Positions 17,003 through 26,900 of a stretch of 64,000 nucleotides of DNA are shown here, one piece after another; the stretch's first letter is position 1, and the number at the start of each line of letters is the position of its first letter. The position numbers and the translations under genes are program-made. The DNA lies in NCBI RefSeq assembly GCF_029210395.1, contig NZ_JARGDP010000003.1, positions 43,088 through 107,087 on the forward strand, written 5' to 3'. The notes under the pieces are model-generated. The model worked only from the letters and a program-made list of their open reading frames with translations. It had not been told where the DNA came from and searched no databases. Source of the stretch: Petrocella sp. FN5 (GTDB lineage Bacteria; Bacillota; Clostridia; Lachnospirales; Vallitaleaceae).

Positions 17003-19052
17003 CGCCTTTCATATTTCGCATATAAACAAAATTCGATTTTTCTTCTTGGGTGTAATACTCCCAAATGTTCCATGTATCAATGGCATTAGAAGATTTTCTT
17101 ACGTTACGTTTTTTTTCTCTTTTTTCACGCACCTTTCTGTTGTGTTCTTTGTCTCCAAGTCCAAAGAGGGTATTAAAAAACCACTCCGATAGATCTGGCA
17201 ATTGCATCATTGCCGGGTGATTTCTCGAAGTGATTAATGTATAAGGTCTATTGATTCGTCTGATCTCATCCACCGTTAATAAGGCTCGGTGGGTCAGATT
17301 AACGCTATGGGAACTGGATGGATTAGAATATTTACCATGAGATGAACTTAAAGAATAAGTGGATACGGTATAGTTCCCCAGCTTCTTTGATATTTCATCC
17401 AAAGTTCCCAAATCATCTGCCTGAAGATAAAGCCAGGTTTCACAGTTGGATTTAATAGTGCCAGCGACTTCTTTACCATATTTCTCATCCAACTGCATAA
17501 AGCTTTGTAGGAATAAATTAAACCTTATACCCCTTCCACCACCAACCGTAAGTTTATTGGCGAAGTCAGGAATCTTCACAAAGTTACCAAATTCCTCAAG
17601 CATGAAGTTTACACGTCTTTTTAATCGTCCACCTCTTTCATCTGCATTTTTAACCAGTTGCATATAGCATTGATTAACAAAAAGACTGGCTAAACTATAA
17701 TAGGTTGTCTTTTCATCAGGAAGAACAATAAACAGTACTTGCTTGTCTGTTCCCATTTTTCTTAAATCAAAATCACTGGCTTCTGACATAGAATGAATGA
17801 GTGGATTTGTAAATAACCTTAATGTTGTAAGTGCTGAAGTATAAAATGAGCCTCTGGTTTTACTTGGAGCAACTTCACTTATGGCCAGTAAGGCTTTTGC
17901 AGGATGATGTGCCGGCATGTTCTTCATGTATTTGATAATAGGCATTGCCCCATCCACCACTTTGCACATCTCACTGATGAAGAAATAGACATTGCTCATG
18001 TTCTGATATCTTCTGTCTTTACCATTACGATTGTCATAAACGACTGCCATAATAGCACTGGCAATAATGCTGGCTTCACCGTTGGTCCATATTTTTTCAT
18101 TATGACTATTCTCCGGTACAAGGGCAGCTGTTAAATCCCATGTGACATCGACTGCTTTTGAAATATCATTTTCATCAATGGCATCAATGACTGGCTGTAA
18201 GAAGTTATACCGGTCACTCTTTAGGGGATTTTTAAAGTCAATGCAAATAACCTCATAACCAAGAGCTTCAAAATACGGATAGGTATAAGTGAAGATTTCA
18301 CCTTTTGGGTCACTTATAACTAAGCTTTCAGCAGAAAGTCCAAGCAGTCCGACCGATTGGAGCACCACTGACCTTGTTTTCCCTGATCGTGTTGCACCAA
18401 TACAGAGACTATGGGTATCCTCATCAATATAGAATATCTTTTCAGTATCAGCCTCTTTATGAAAGCCAACAACGATACCACCTTGGTTTAGCTTGGGTAA
18501 CGAATATACCTGCGTATCGGTTTCTGGCAAGTCTTTTTCATTTGACTTTTCATGACTTCTTTCCGATAGCCTTTGAAGGGATTCTCCTTGGGATAAGCTT
18601 TTTTCTTTTGGACTGTTTTCTTTTTCTTCATCCTGCCTGGTCCTTTCCATTAATATTTTTAATTCGTTTTTTCTAAGCTTTATAGATTTAAAGCCTTTGT
18701 TCTTTTCTTCTTCTGTGAGCCATCTAGCTGAACCAAATTGCATTTGTCCTGCTCTAACCGGCGTTGCTATATCAGGAGTAATTGCTTCTAAATCTGATTG
18801 ATAAGGTTTCATATTTGCCAGATAGAAGTAAATGGAGCACAGAAGGATAAAGCCTTGTAAATAGAAAAATAGCGACAAATGTTGACCACTTGCCGCCATA
18901 CTTTCAAAACATGATTTTATTGGAATAAAGGTGAGCACCTTCATTTTTCCTGACAATAAAAAATGTAGGTTCGTGGAAAAATAAATATTTATCCATAAAC
19001 CTACAAGAAATATTAGCGCTGATATCATCAGCTTCAGTTGTTTATACTTCAT
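16983..19052 (-). CDS. virD4: VirD4/TraG-type coupling ATPase
   Basis: The type IV coupling protein, 689 residues, which brings the relaxase-DNA complex to the secretion channel. Two N-terminal spans (residues 8-30 and 55-78), then the family motif FGSARWLTEEE, Walker A GATRSGKTRSVVL at about residue 222, Walker B-region VNFMLEEFGNFVKIPDF near residue 490, and RGIRFNLFLQSFMQLDEKYG. A charged insert (residues 130-190) lies before the P-loop. The C-terminal end is basic (REKREKKRNVRKSSN). Upstream is a small hypothetical gene and the relaxase, as expected. Confidence 0.93.
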   Translation of the reverse strand: MKYKQLKLMISALIFLVGLWINIYFSTNLHFLLSGKMKVLTFIPIKSCFESMAASGQHLSLFFYLQGFILLCSIYFYLANMKPYQSDLEAITPDIATPVRAGQMQFGSARWLTEEEKNKGFKSIKLRKNELKILMERTRQDEEKENSPKEKSLSQGESLQRLSERSHEKSNEKDLPETDTQVYSLPKLNQGGIVVGFHKEADTEKIFYIDEDTHSLCIGATRSGKTRSVVLQSVGLLGLSAESLVISDPKGEIFTYTYPYFEALGYEVICIDFKNPLKSDRYNFLQPVIDAIDENDISKAVDVTWDLTAALVPENSHNEKIWTNGEASIIASAIMAVVYDNRNGKDRRYQNMSNVYFFISEMCKVVDGAMPIIKYMKNMPAHHPAKALLAISEVAPSKTRGSFYTSALTTLRLFTNPLIHSMSEASDFDLRKMGTDKQVLFIVLPDEKTTYYSLASLFVNQCYMQLVKNADERGGRLKRRVNFMLEEFGNFVKIPDFANKLTVGGGRGIRFNLFLQSFMQLDEKYGKEVAGTIKSNCETWLYLQADDLGTLDEISKKLGNYTVSTYSLSSSHGKYSNPSSSHSVNLTHRALLTVDEIRRINRPYTLITSRNHPAMMQLPDLSEWFFNTLFGLGDKEHNRKVREKREKKRNVRKSSNAIDTWNIWEYYTQEEKSNFVYMRNMKGGEQGET

Positions 19053-19065
19053 CTTTCACATCACC

Positions 19066-19515
19066 TCACAGTTCTATCCCGTCATCAGCAACCATTTCAA
19101 GATCTTCTAGCTTCTCATGGCGTAGAATCTCTGGCACAAGCAATTCAATTTTTTCAAGAATCGAACCGATAGCTTTTTCATCCTTATAATTCAAGTTACC
19201 ATTAAGCCCCACATAGTTCACTAGGCTTGAATGGATTAATTTTAAGTCCGTTTCACCAAACATCCGATTGGCATTAATGAGTCCTGATCGTTTAGCAAAA
19301 TCCTCTTTTGCACCTTCAAGACTTGTAAAATAATGCCCTAATGTAACGGAGTTACCATCATAGGTATATCGCCAAGTCACAAATTCAAAGCCATCCTGCA
19401 TTTTACCCATAGCTAAAACATGTCCATCATGTTCTAAAATTTTACGATAGCCCTCTCTTAATCCATCTGCCTTCAATGGTTTTAGTTGATTGTAGAATTC
19501 CATTAATTTTGTCAT
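19066..19515 (-). CDS. Hypothetical ICE protein between relaxase and VirD4
   Basis: A 149-residue soluble protein without membrane spans. It has a compact alpha/beta look (GHVLAMGKMQDGFEFVTWRY, then SVTLGHYFTSLEGAKEDFAKR) that could be a DUF3849/DUF3801-like module seen near relaxases in ICEs, but no family can be named with confidence. The C-terminus is acidic (EKLEDLEMVADDGIEL), a feature shared with several neighbours in this element whose last residues are EMEL- or DEEM-like. Confidence 0.6.
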   Translation of the reverse strand: MTKLMEFYNQLKPLKADGLREGYRKILEHDGHVLAMGKMQDGFEFVTWRYTYDGNSVTLGHYFTSLEGAKEDFAKRSGLINANRMFGETDLKLIHSSLVNYVGLNGNLNYKDEKAIGSILEKIELLVPEILRHEKLEDLEMVADDGIEL

Positions 19516-19531
19516 TCAATCGTCCACCTTT

Positions 19532-20488
19532 CTACATACTATTTTCACTTTCTTTGTCCCAGTTAAGACCTTTGCCCTTCTTTGATTCTTCGATTTTTTC
19601 TTTGAGTGCCTCACCTTCCAGTGTTGATAAAGGATAGTTCTTGCCGGTATCTAATGGAGTATCCATTTTAACAAGTTGAACTGCCGATAAAAGCATTTCC
19701 ATTTTACCTTGAGAAAGTTTAGCATCCATCCTTTGACTGTTTAATTCAAAAGCTTTTAACAGTGCTTCCTTGGTAAAATGCTCTGGAGGATACAGCTTTC
19801 TGTTTCTGCATTTTTTGCCCTCACCATTTGTAAAAGTAATATATTTTCTAGTATCACTCCAATCCACTTGATAGTCTAATGCCTTCATATTAGATATGAA
19901 TTCCTCTTTACTTCTAGCAATCCATTTCACTTTTTTCACTGCTAAAAAGAGTTCATATTTCCAACTATGACCTTTTTCTTTAGAACGGTATTCACCCCGA
20001 TTCACATGACTGCCTGATTTGCCCTGGGTAATAATCAATCCGTATTTTTTGCAAATTTCATCAGAATAATCTTTCATCATTTGGAGCTGCTCCGCACTTT
20101 GTTTCCACTTTATGCCTGTTTTCTTATTGACAGTGTTTACAACAAAATGGGTGTGAAGATGATCTCTGTCTGTATGGACTGCATAAGCAATTTGAAAACC
20201 TTTAAAGATTTCCATTTGAACCAGCTCATCAGCAATCTTTTTTACAATTTCAGGTGTCACCTTATCATAGGGTGCAAAGCTCTGAGTAAAATGAATAAAT
20301 TGTCTGCCTTTAAATTTACTGAATTCTGACTTCACCATAGAAAAATCGTTATATGCCGTATTAACGTCACAGTTATGACCGCCTTTAAGATTTTCTTCTG
20401 TTTTCGCTGGATTGATAATATATTTTAAGACTCTGTTAAGCGCTGATAAGGTGTTGTTTTTCCCGTTAATAAATTCAATAACAGCCAT
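19532..20488 (-). CDS. MobA/VirD2-type relaxase (MOBP)
   Basis: The DNA-nicking transesterase that starts transfer, 318 residues. The histidine triad is in HTDRDHLHTHFVVN near residue 110, preceded by FIHFTQSFAPYDKVTPE. Candidate catalytic tyrosine is in RVLKYIINPAKTEENL near residue 23. The protein is shorter than many relaxases of this type (often 400-500 residues) and ends soon after a KMEMLLSAVQLVKMDTPL region, so it lacks a long C-terminal domain. It follows MobC and a small hypothetical gene, 43 bp upstream of the next gene. Candidate oriT is just upstream of mobC. Confidence 0.9.
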   Translation of the reverse strand: MAVIEFINGKNNTLSALNRVLKYIINPAKTEENLKGGHNCDVNTAYNDFSMVKSEFSKFKGRQFIHFTQSFAPYDKVTPEIVKKIADELVQMEIFKGFQIAYAVHTDRDHLHTHFVVNTVNKKTGIKWKQSAEQLQMMKDYSDEICKKYGLIITQGKSGSHVNRGEYRSKEKGHSWKYELFLAVKKVKWIARSKEEFISNMKALDYQVDWSDTRKYITFTNGEGKKCRNRKLYPPEHFTKEALLKAFELNSQRMDAKLSQGKMEMLLSAVQLVKMDTPLDTGKNYPLSTLEGEALKEKIEESKKGKGLNWDKESENSM

Positions 20489-20493
20489 AAGCG

Positions 20494-20850
20494 CTACATC
20501 TCATCTAATTCATGATCTAATTCATTGCTTAAATCCTTTAAATCCTCAATCATCTTCTGACTGAATTCAGATTTAACACCTACAGCCTCATATAGATTGG
20601 ATAGTGCTTTAATCATCTTTTCAGGATTCTCTTCAAAAAGTTTTGATTTCCTGATGTCTTGAGATATTAAAAAGTCTTGTCCTTCAGCATATTGTCCCTT
20701 AATTACAACATCCACTGCATAAGAACTTTCAGTAATGCCTATGGTGGTATACTTTCCATCTGTCGGTAATTGATTAAAATAATCAGCAGCTTCCTTAAGA
20801 TCATCCATCCATTTGCAGCCATGTCCAAACCGATAAATATGATAATTCAT
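20494..20850 (-). CDS. Hypothetical protein between MobC and relaxase
   Basis: A 118-residue soluble protein (MNYHIYRFGHGCKWMDDL at the start, a TTIGITESSYAVDVVIKG strand region in the middle, acidic helical end NELDHELDEM). No family is recognised. Its place between the accessory nicking protein and the relaxase, with 6-bp gaps on both sides, suggests a part in relaxosome assembly; this is inference from position only. Confidence 0.6.
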   Translation of the reverse strand: MNYHIYRFGHGCKWMDDLKEAADYFNQLPTDGKYTTIGITESSYAVDVVIKGQYAEGQDFLISQDIRKSKLFEENPEKMIKALSNLYEAVGVKSEFSQKMIEDLKDLSNELDHELDEM

Positions 20851-20856
20851 TTGTCA

Positions 20857-21165
20857 TCACCTCTTCCCTTTCACTAATTTGCATAACTCATCCCATAAAC
20901 CGGTGAATGCTTCTCTTGTCTTCGTTAGATTAACCTCCTTGATTTTTCCTTGATGGGCTAATACGGTCAACTGGTTTAAGTTGTTACCGATTTTAGATAA
21001 TTGATGATTCATCTCTTTAATGTCATCAAAAAAAATAATCTCCTTGTCCAGTGCGGATAGGGAGACATATCTGCTGATGCTTAAATTTGCTTTTTTCGCT
21101 TTACCTACAATCTTTTGATATTCTTTTTCTGTAACTCTTAAGTTGATTCGCCTTGATTTATTCAT
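20857..21165 (-). CDS. mobC: MobC relaxosome accessory protein
   Basis: A 102-residue ribbon-helix-helix protein: NKSRRINLRVTEKEYQKIV is the N-terminal RHH strand-helix and LSISRYVSLSALDKEI the second helix, followed by the conserved MobC segment EMNHQLSKIGNNLNQLTVLAHQ. MobC binds oriT and extends strand separation at nic. A longer frame with an upstream ATG exists, but GGTAGGTGATGCT before the internal ATG makes that the likely start. The hairpin-rich candidate oriT lies immediately upstream. Confidence 0.9.
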   Translation of the reverse strand: MNKSRRINLRVTEKEYQKIVGKAKKANLSISRYVSLSALDKEIIFFDDIKEMNHQLSKIGNNLNQLTVLAHQGKIKEVNLTKTREAFTGLWDELCKLVKGKR

Positions 21166-21200
21166 AGCATCACCTACCTTTATGAGAATCAACTGAGGGT

Positions 21201-21300
21201 TTGGGAGCAACGCTCCCAAGAATTAAAAGGGTATGGGAAACTCCCATCAAGCACAATGTCATACATTGTGGAAGCTTGCCCTCATGAAAGCAGAGCTTTC
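21201..21300. other. Candidate origin of transfer (oriT): four consecutive hairpins
   Basis: The noncoding gap upstream of mobC contains four perfect inverted repeats in 100 bp: TTGGGAGC-AAC-GCTCCCAA, ATGGGA-AAC-TCCCAT, CACAATG-TCATA-CATTGTG and GAAAGC-AGA-GCTTTC. The first two share the loop AAC. MOBP-type oriTs lie next to mobC and contain inverted repeats recognised by MobC and the relaxase. The nic site itself cannot be pinned down from this sequence alone. Confidence 0.55.
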
Positions 21301-21332
21301 CTATTCGGTCTTTGGGCTATTGAAAATAAAAG

Positions 21333-21746
21333 TCAGATAAACTCAATCTCCATCTCTTCATCCAATTCCCTAGAAATTTGCTTTTCAATATTCCCATTAA
21401 ATCGCATATCGATTCCACCTTTGGCAACTAGATAATTCTTACGATCCAGATTACAAAACAAATCTCTTGGAGTTGTGTACTCATCTTCATAACCGTTAAA
21501 AAGATTATATGCAAGTCTAACCAAGGCCTTACTACTAGAACACAAGTCCAGTTCTCCATTTGTTAGAATTTCTGGATTAATTTCATGATTCTTAAAGTTA
21601 TAGATATGTCGAAACTTTGTAAATAAATCTTCGTTCCCTCCAATGATATAAAAAAGTGACATCCTCTCTAAATCACTTGGATGGGTTCGGTCTTTTAAAA
21701 TCATATTTTGAAAATTATAAGCATGATCTTCATTTAAAAAATACAT
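21333..21746 (-). CDS. Hypothetical ICE protein
   Basis: A 137-residue soluble protein starting MYFLNEDHAYNFQNMIL. It contains HPSDLERMSLFYIIGGNEDLF and an acidic end (ELDEEMEIEFI) like its neighbours. I recall this gene type as a DUF6075-like protein in Gram-positive ICEs, but cannot verify that. The internal ATG is chosen because AAAGGAGG lies just upstream, giving a clean 14-bp gap to the TOPRIM gene rather than an overlap. Confidence 0.65.
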   Translation of the reverse strand: MYFLNEDHAYNFQNMILKDRTHPSDLERMSLFYIIGGNEDLFTKFRHIYNFKNHEINPEILTNGELDLCSSSKALVRLAYNLFNGYEDEYTTPRDLFCNLDRKNYLVAKGGIDMRFNGNIEKQISRELDEEMEIEFI

Positions 21747-21759
21747 TTGCTGCCTCCTT

Positions 21760-22722
21760 TCAAAGCTCCATTTCTTCTTCAATATCCCTTTCTGTTTCAT
21801 ACCTTACTTCTGGCTCTCTTGCTCGACTTTCCTGTAGATTGCTTTTTATGGTTAGTAGATCCTCATTAAAATCCTTACCTATTGGACTATGCCTTAAAAG
21901 CTTATAGTTCTCATGATATTTCTCATTAAACTGCTGGCAAGCAAAATGCCCTGCTTCGTCATTGTCGAGGCAGAGCATAATTCTATTAATCTCTGGATGC
22001 AGCTTTAAGTAATATTCTAATGCTCGATCGGCTACACCTCCAAGTGAAATCATATGATGTTCAAAAGAATCAATCCCATGATACTGGAGCAAAGTTAAAT
22101 AACTCATTAGATCAATCGGGGATTCATAGACACATACCGTTGCGCTGCATCCCTCATACAAAAAGGGGAATGCCTTATCAGAGTTTTTTACATCTCCCCG
22201 ATAGGAATTCCCCCTCGTATTGGTACTGCGTACACTGGCGTACTTGGCTTCATGGTTTTCATCATAGCCTACAAAGACACAGCTCCTATGAGTATTTTCA
22301 AATAACTTGTCTTGACTGATAAAATCGTAAACAACTTCTTTATCAATACCTCTTGATTGTATGAGATAGGCAATGACATGTTTATAGGTATCATTCTTAT
22401 CCGGCAATACAAATGATCCTTTTTCGTCAACAATCGGTTTAGGTCTTGGTGTAAAATTACTTTTTTCTGTACCAAGAAGTGTATAAACTGCATCTACCCA
22501 GTTCTTGCCTTCCATTTCCATAACAAATTGAATAGGACCACCGCCTGCATCTTTAGAAAACCAATTCCATTTTGCACCGGTAGCATCGATATAAAGTCCA
22601 CCATAATCTTTGACTTTATAAGAATCACCCACCTTCTTTAGATTAAGCCCTAATTGTTCAGCATAGGCAATGAGATTGATGCTGTTCGCTTCACTAATTT
22701 CTGCTTCTGTAAATCGTTTCAA
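21760..22722 (-). CDS. DUF3991/TOPRIM primase-like protein
   Basis: A 320-residue protein with an N-terminal zinc-free primase-like module (DUF3991: YAEQLGLNLKKVGDSYKV, WNWFSKDAGGGPIQFVM) and a C-terminal TOPRIM domain: VCVYESPIDLMSYLTL supplies the glutamate and IMLCLDNDEAGHFA the DxD motif. Such proteins act in priming or DNA processing of the transferred strand. The acidic tail ends EEEMEL. It is encoded between two small hypotheticals downstream of the RadC-like gene. Confidence 0.85.
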   Translation of the reverse strand: MKRFTEAEISEANSINLIAYAEQLGLNLKKVGDSYKVKDYGGLYIDATGAKWNWFSKDAGGGPIQFVMEMEGKNWVDAVYTLLGTEKSNFTPRPKPIVDEKGSFVLPDKNDTYKHVIAYLIQSRGIDKEVVYDFISQDKLFENTHRSCVFVGYDENHEAKYASVRSTNTRGNSYRGDVKNSDKAFPFLYEGCSATVCVYESPIDLMSYLTLLQYHGIDSFEHHMISLGGVADRALEYYLKLHPEINRIMLCLDNDEAGHFACQQFNEKYHENYKLLRHSPIGKDFNEDLLTIKSNLQESRAREPEVRYETERDIEEEMEL

Positions 22723-22725
22723 AGC

Positions 22726-22986
22726 TTAACACCCCTCATCCATATCACCAAAGTTTATTGTTTCGATATCTCCGTCAAAGGTTTGAATCACTCGTTTTAA
22801 TATACCAATTTTCTCATGTTCTTCAATGGCTAGTTCAATTTGATTATGGTGTAATAAAAAGGCTTTAATGCCATAATCTAAAATATAACCTTTAATCTTT
22901 TCCTTTGTTTCGCCTGTTGCACCAAGAATCCACGTAATATTTTCAGCGTTATTTTCTCGAATTTGTTCTGTTCTATTATTCATCAA
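22726..22986 (-). CDS. Small hypothetical ICE protein (86 aa)
   Basis: Soluble, with ENITWILGATGETKEKIKGY and YGIKAFLLHHNQIELAIEEHEKI, ending in an acidic FGDMDEGC. The spacing to both neighbours (3 and 9 bp) shows it is a real operon member. It has some resemblance in length and helix pattern to the other 82-residue protein encoded after RadC, but no family can be named. Confidence 0.6.
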   Translation of the reverse strand: MMNNRTEQIRENNAENITWILGATGETKEKIKGYILDYGIKAFLLHHNQIELAIEEHEKIGILKRVIQTFDGDIETINFGDMDEGC

Positions 22987-22995
22987 ATATCCCTC

Positions 22996-23703
22996 CTACA
23001 ATTCCATCTCTTCATCCACTGAAATATATTCAACCTGCTCTTCTTCAGCTACTGATAATTTAATAGGTTCGTAATTTGCAACATCCATTTTATTACTTGG
23101 CAACACATCATTTTCAGCCATAGAGCTGAAGCTATATCCACCTACAATAATGTGATCAATTACATTGATATCTAACGGCTTAAAGATATCAACGATACGT
23201 TGTGTTAAAGCTACATCTTCTTTAGAAGCCCTTAAGCTACCACCGGGATGATTATGTGAAAGAATGATGCTACTACAATCATTTGCAAGTGCCATTTTAA
23301 GAATATCTCTTGGGTATACAACTGCCATATTAGTAGTGCCTTGCGACACAGTTCTAAGCTCAATGATGCTATTGCTGTTATCTAAAAAGGCAACTAAGAA
23401 CCTTTCCTTGTCTTTAACACCACCAAGTAGTGATGCAAAGTATTTCCCTGAATCACTAGGTGATTTAAAAGTGATTTTCTCATTTTCTTGATCCAGCTTG
23501 AGCACATTGTAAGAGGCAATGAATTCATTTAGCTTATTGATTTTTTCAAGCTGTCTGTCATTAGGATCAACAACACCTGGATGTTCTAAGATATTAAATG
23601 GATTATTTTCCTTTGCATAACTTTTTAATTTACTCATTGGAATACCAGTCAGTTTATTTAAGCTTTGAAAGAAGCTATCTGAGTATTTTGTTTTAGTTGC
23701 CAT
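22996..23703 (-). CDS. RadC-like JAB-domain protein
   Basis: A 235-residue protein with the JAB/MPN metalloprotease-like core of RadC: the metal-binding pattern ILSHNHPGGSLRASKED (HxH...D) lies near residue 150, followed by DINVIDHIIVGGYSFSSM. The N-terminal helix-hairpin-helix of chromosomal RadC is replaced by a different segment (FFQSLNKLTGIPMSKLKSYA). ICE- and plasmid-borne RadC-like proteins are frequent accessory genes of unknown activity. The C-terminus is acidic (SVDEEMEL). Confidence 0.88.
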   Translation of the reverse strand: MATKTKYSDSFFQSLNKLTGIPMSKLKSYAKENNPFNILEHPGVVDPNDRQLEKINKLNEFIASYNVLKLDQENEKITFKSPSDSGKYFASLLGGVKDKERFLVAFLDNSNSIIELRTVSQGTTNMAVVYPRDILKMALANDCSSIILSHNHPGGSLRASKEDVALTQRIVDIFKPLDINVIDHIIVGGYSFSSMAENDVLPSNKMDVANYEPIKLSVAEEEQVEYISVDEEMEL

Positions 23704-23704
23704 A

Positions 23705-23953
23705 TCACTGTCCCCCTTCCAATGTTTCTAACGATTTTGCCTTAGCTTCAATTACTTCTCTAAGTGCTTTAATTCTGTCTTTTTCAACTTCTTCAACATC
23801 CAAAGCATCAATGCTTGTAAAGAATGTCTGAATACCTAATTTTTCTACCGCTTTTGTCACTTTCTTTTCTGAGTTTTCCGAGAGCTCCAACACCTCACAC
23901 ATCAGCTCAATGACATTTTCTTGTTTGACATTTTGAATCATTTGTCTAGTCAT
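23705..23953 (-). CDS. Small hypothetical ICE protein (82 aa)
   Basis: Mostly helical: MIQNVKQENVIELMCEVLE, KVTKAVEKLGIQTFFTSIDAL. A TTG three codons upstream could also start it, but AGGAG is better placed for the ATG. It abuts the RadC-like gene by one base. No family is recognised. Confidence 0.6.
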   Translation of the reverse strand: MTRQMIQNVKQENVIELMCEVLELSENSEKKVTKAVEKLGIQTFFTSIDALDVEEVEKDRIKALREVIEAKAKSLETLEGGQ

Positions 23954-23974
23954 TAAATTCAACTCCTTCCATTT

Positions 23975-23998
23975 AAAAAGCAGGGGTTTGCCCCTGCT
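23975..23998 (-). terminator. GC-rich stem-loop with T-tract after the giant helicase gene
   Basis: AGCAGGGG and CCCCTGCT with a 4-nt loop form an 8-bp stem followed by TTTTT in the direction of transcription. The stem overlaps the stop codon region of the helicase gene. It would limit transcription into the downstream mobilisation genes. The AGCAGGGGC stem sequence recurs in the hairpin near 16.3 kb. Confidence 0.7.
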
Positions 23999-26900
23999 AA
24001 ACTGTCATTTCTTCATCATCTTCAGTTATCACATCTTCATTAAAATCTTCTTCACTCACTGCTATGCCATCATCCCCTTTATCCATGTCCAGTTCAGCGT
24101 TCAGTTCAAATTGTCGCTTTAACTTCTGCGCTAATGCTTCCTCATACATAAATGGTTTCTCCCATTCTTCCTTGGACTGGGTCATGTTTCTTTCATACTC
24201 ATCAATCTGGCTTTCTGTTTTTTCAATGCGCTTTTCAAGGCCTTCTAAAAGATTTTCAAGCCTGACCATATTACCGTGGGGACTATCTCCAAATTCAACT
24301 TCGTACTTTTGCTCTGCATGAAGGATCATCTTATGCTGACCAAAGAAATTGTTCTTTAGGATTAAGAGATCAAAGCCATTAAATGTACCCACATGGGTTT
24401 CTTTATCTGGCTCAAGCCTTGATAATATCACTTGAAGATAAGTTCCGGCTTTTTCTCTTTCATCAAAGAATTTGCCATCAACATTGATTTGAAACTCTTC
24501 TGTCTTGTTCATATCACGCTTGCTGATGTCCTTAATCAATCCTTCAAGACGCTGTTTTGCCTGTTGAATCAGTTTAGGGTATTTATAAGTGAAATTATCC
24601 TCCATGGCATACCTTCTACTGTTGTATTCAGACTTTAAAAGGCTTAAACGACTGACTTCATTATCAATATCCATCTTTTCTTTGATCAAAGGGTTCCCTG
24701 TTGCCAGTGCTTTAACTTCTGCAAAAGATAGTACCGTTTCATCAATGTCCTCTGCATTTCTAGCAACGGATTTGCTGGTCATGATTTGACTGATAAACCG
24801 CTGTTTGTTCTCAACAATTTGCCACAAATAACTGTCAAATGTCGACTTTGTCACGTATTTATAGATATTTACAGCTTCATTTTGATTGCCTTGTCTTAAG
24901 ATTCTTCCTTCCCGCTGCTCCAAATCGCTTGGGCGCCACGGGCAGTCTAAATGATGAAGGGCAATTAAACGATCTTGAATATTGGTTCCTGTGCCCATCT
25001 TGGCAGTTGAACCAAGGATAATACGTTTGTTACCACTACGCATATCAGCAAATAAAGTTTCTCTTTGTGCTTCACTATTGGCATCGTGTATAAAACAGAC
25101 CTCTTTTTCTGGAATACCTCTCTTTATCAATGCTTCCTTGATATAAGGATATACAGAAAAACGCCCATCTGTATTAGGCGTTCCTACATCACAAAATATG
25201 ATTTGTGTTCCTTTAAAAGCATGGCTTTCCTTATATTCTTCAAAGACTTTATCAATACACTGATTGACTTTACTATCTGCTTCATTAGGTGCTTCATCAT
25301 AAAGGAGTCTTGGATCAAGGCCTAAAAGTCTTGCTTCATTAGTTATCTTAAGCATGTTATCAATCCTTGGATCAACCATACCATTTCGAATATCACTTGC
25401 CCTTTCAACAAAGCTTTCCATAATCTCTTTTGTAAAATCACTGGACTCAGCTGAAATCAACTTATGTTTATCACCTTTTAACTTAGGAATAGGTAAATTA
25501 AGCATATCCGCTGTTTTTACATCTGCCATATTTTTAAAAATCGTCATGAGTTCCGGTAAATTCGAGAACTTAGCAAATCTGCTTTTATAGCGATATCCTG
25601 TTCCTTCAGGAGCTAATTCAAGACTTGAAACCACTTCTCCAAACTGTGCTGCCCATGCATCAAAGTGATGAATTCCTCTTGCTTCAAGCTCCTTATTTTG
25701 AATATACCTTTGCATCACATACATTTCCGTCATGCTATTACTGATGGGGGTTCCAGTGGCAAAGATGACACCCCTACCTTGATTGATGTCTTGGATATAC
25801 TGGGTTTTCATGAGCATATCCATGGATTTTTTACTACGTGTATTAGATATTCCAGCAACATTTCTTATCTTTGAAAATACAGCACAATTCTTAAAATAAT
25901 GCGCTTCATCTACATAAACGCAATCTATTCCAAGCTCTTCAAAGTTAATCACATCATCTTTCGGACTGTCGTGAAGTCGTTTGATTTCAGCTGTTAGTGA
26001 AAGTTTGAGTTTTTCCATCTGCTTGATACTCCACTTTTCGCCATTACTCTTTTTTGCATCAGCAATAGCAGCAGAGATATCATTGATCTGCCTGTGTATC
26101 ATTTCTTCCTGACGTTCTTTCGAGACAGGAATTTTCTCAAACTGCGAGTGCCCCATAATGACAGCATCATAAGCACCAGTAGCAATACGACTGACAAAAC
26201 GTCTCCGATTGGATTTTTGAAAATCTTTCTTTGTGGTGACTAGAATATTAGCTGATGGATAAAGCCTTAAGAACTCACTGCCGATATGCTGCGTTAAATG
26301 ATTTGGTACAACAAGAACTGCTTTATTAATCAGTCCCAGTCGCTTTTGCTCCATACAGCTGGCAACCATTTCGAAAGTCTTTCCTGCACCTACAGAATGC
26401 GCTAGAAGTGTACTGCCACCATAGATAATCCTTGCAATAGCAGCTGTTTGGTGTTCTCTTAATTTTATATCTGGATTCATGCCTGGCAATTTTAAATGAC
26501 TGCCATCATATTCTCTCAGGCGGATATTGTTATAGTGCTGATTATAATAATCCACATACTTTTTACGTCTCTCTGGTTCTTTAAACAACCATTCTTTAAA
26601 GGCCTGTTTTAGTAGCGATTGTTTTTCTCTTGCTAGCATGGTCTCTTTTTTGTTAATGACATATTTGATGGTATCTCCATCTTCAACACGGTCTTTAACC
26701 GTAGAATTTCTAAGATTCAAGCTGTCTTCAATGATGTAGTAAGCATTAATTCTAGATGTACCAAAGGTTTCTTTGGCTGAAACTGAATACCCATCTAATC
26801 CTTTGTTCTCAACTCCAAAGCTTGCATTGTAATTATTGTAATGTACTTTGATTTCGTTTCTGCCACCGGTATTGTGATAATATCTCGGTGTTTTCAAGGT

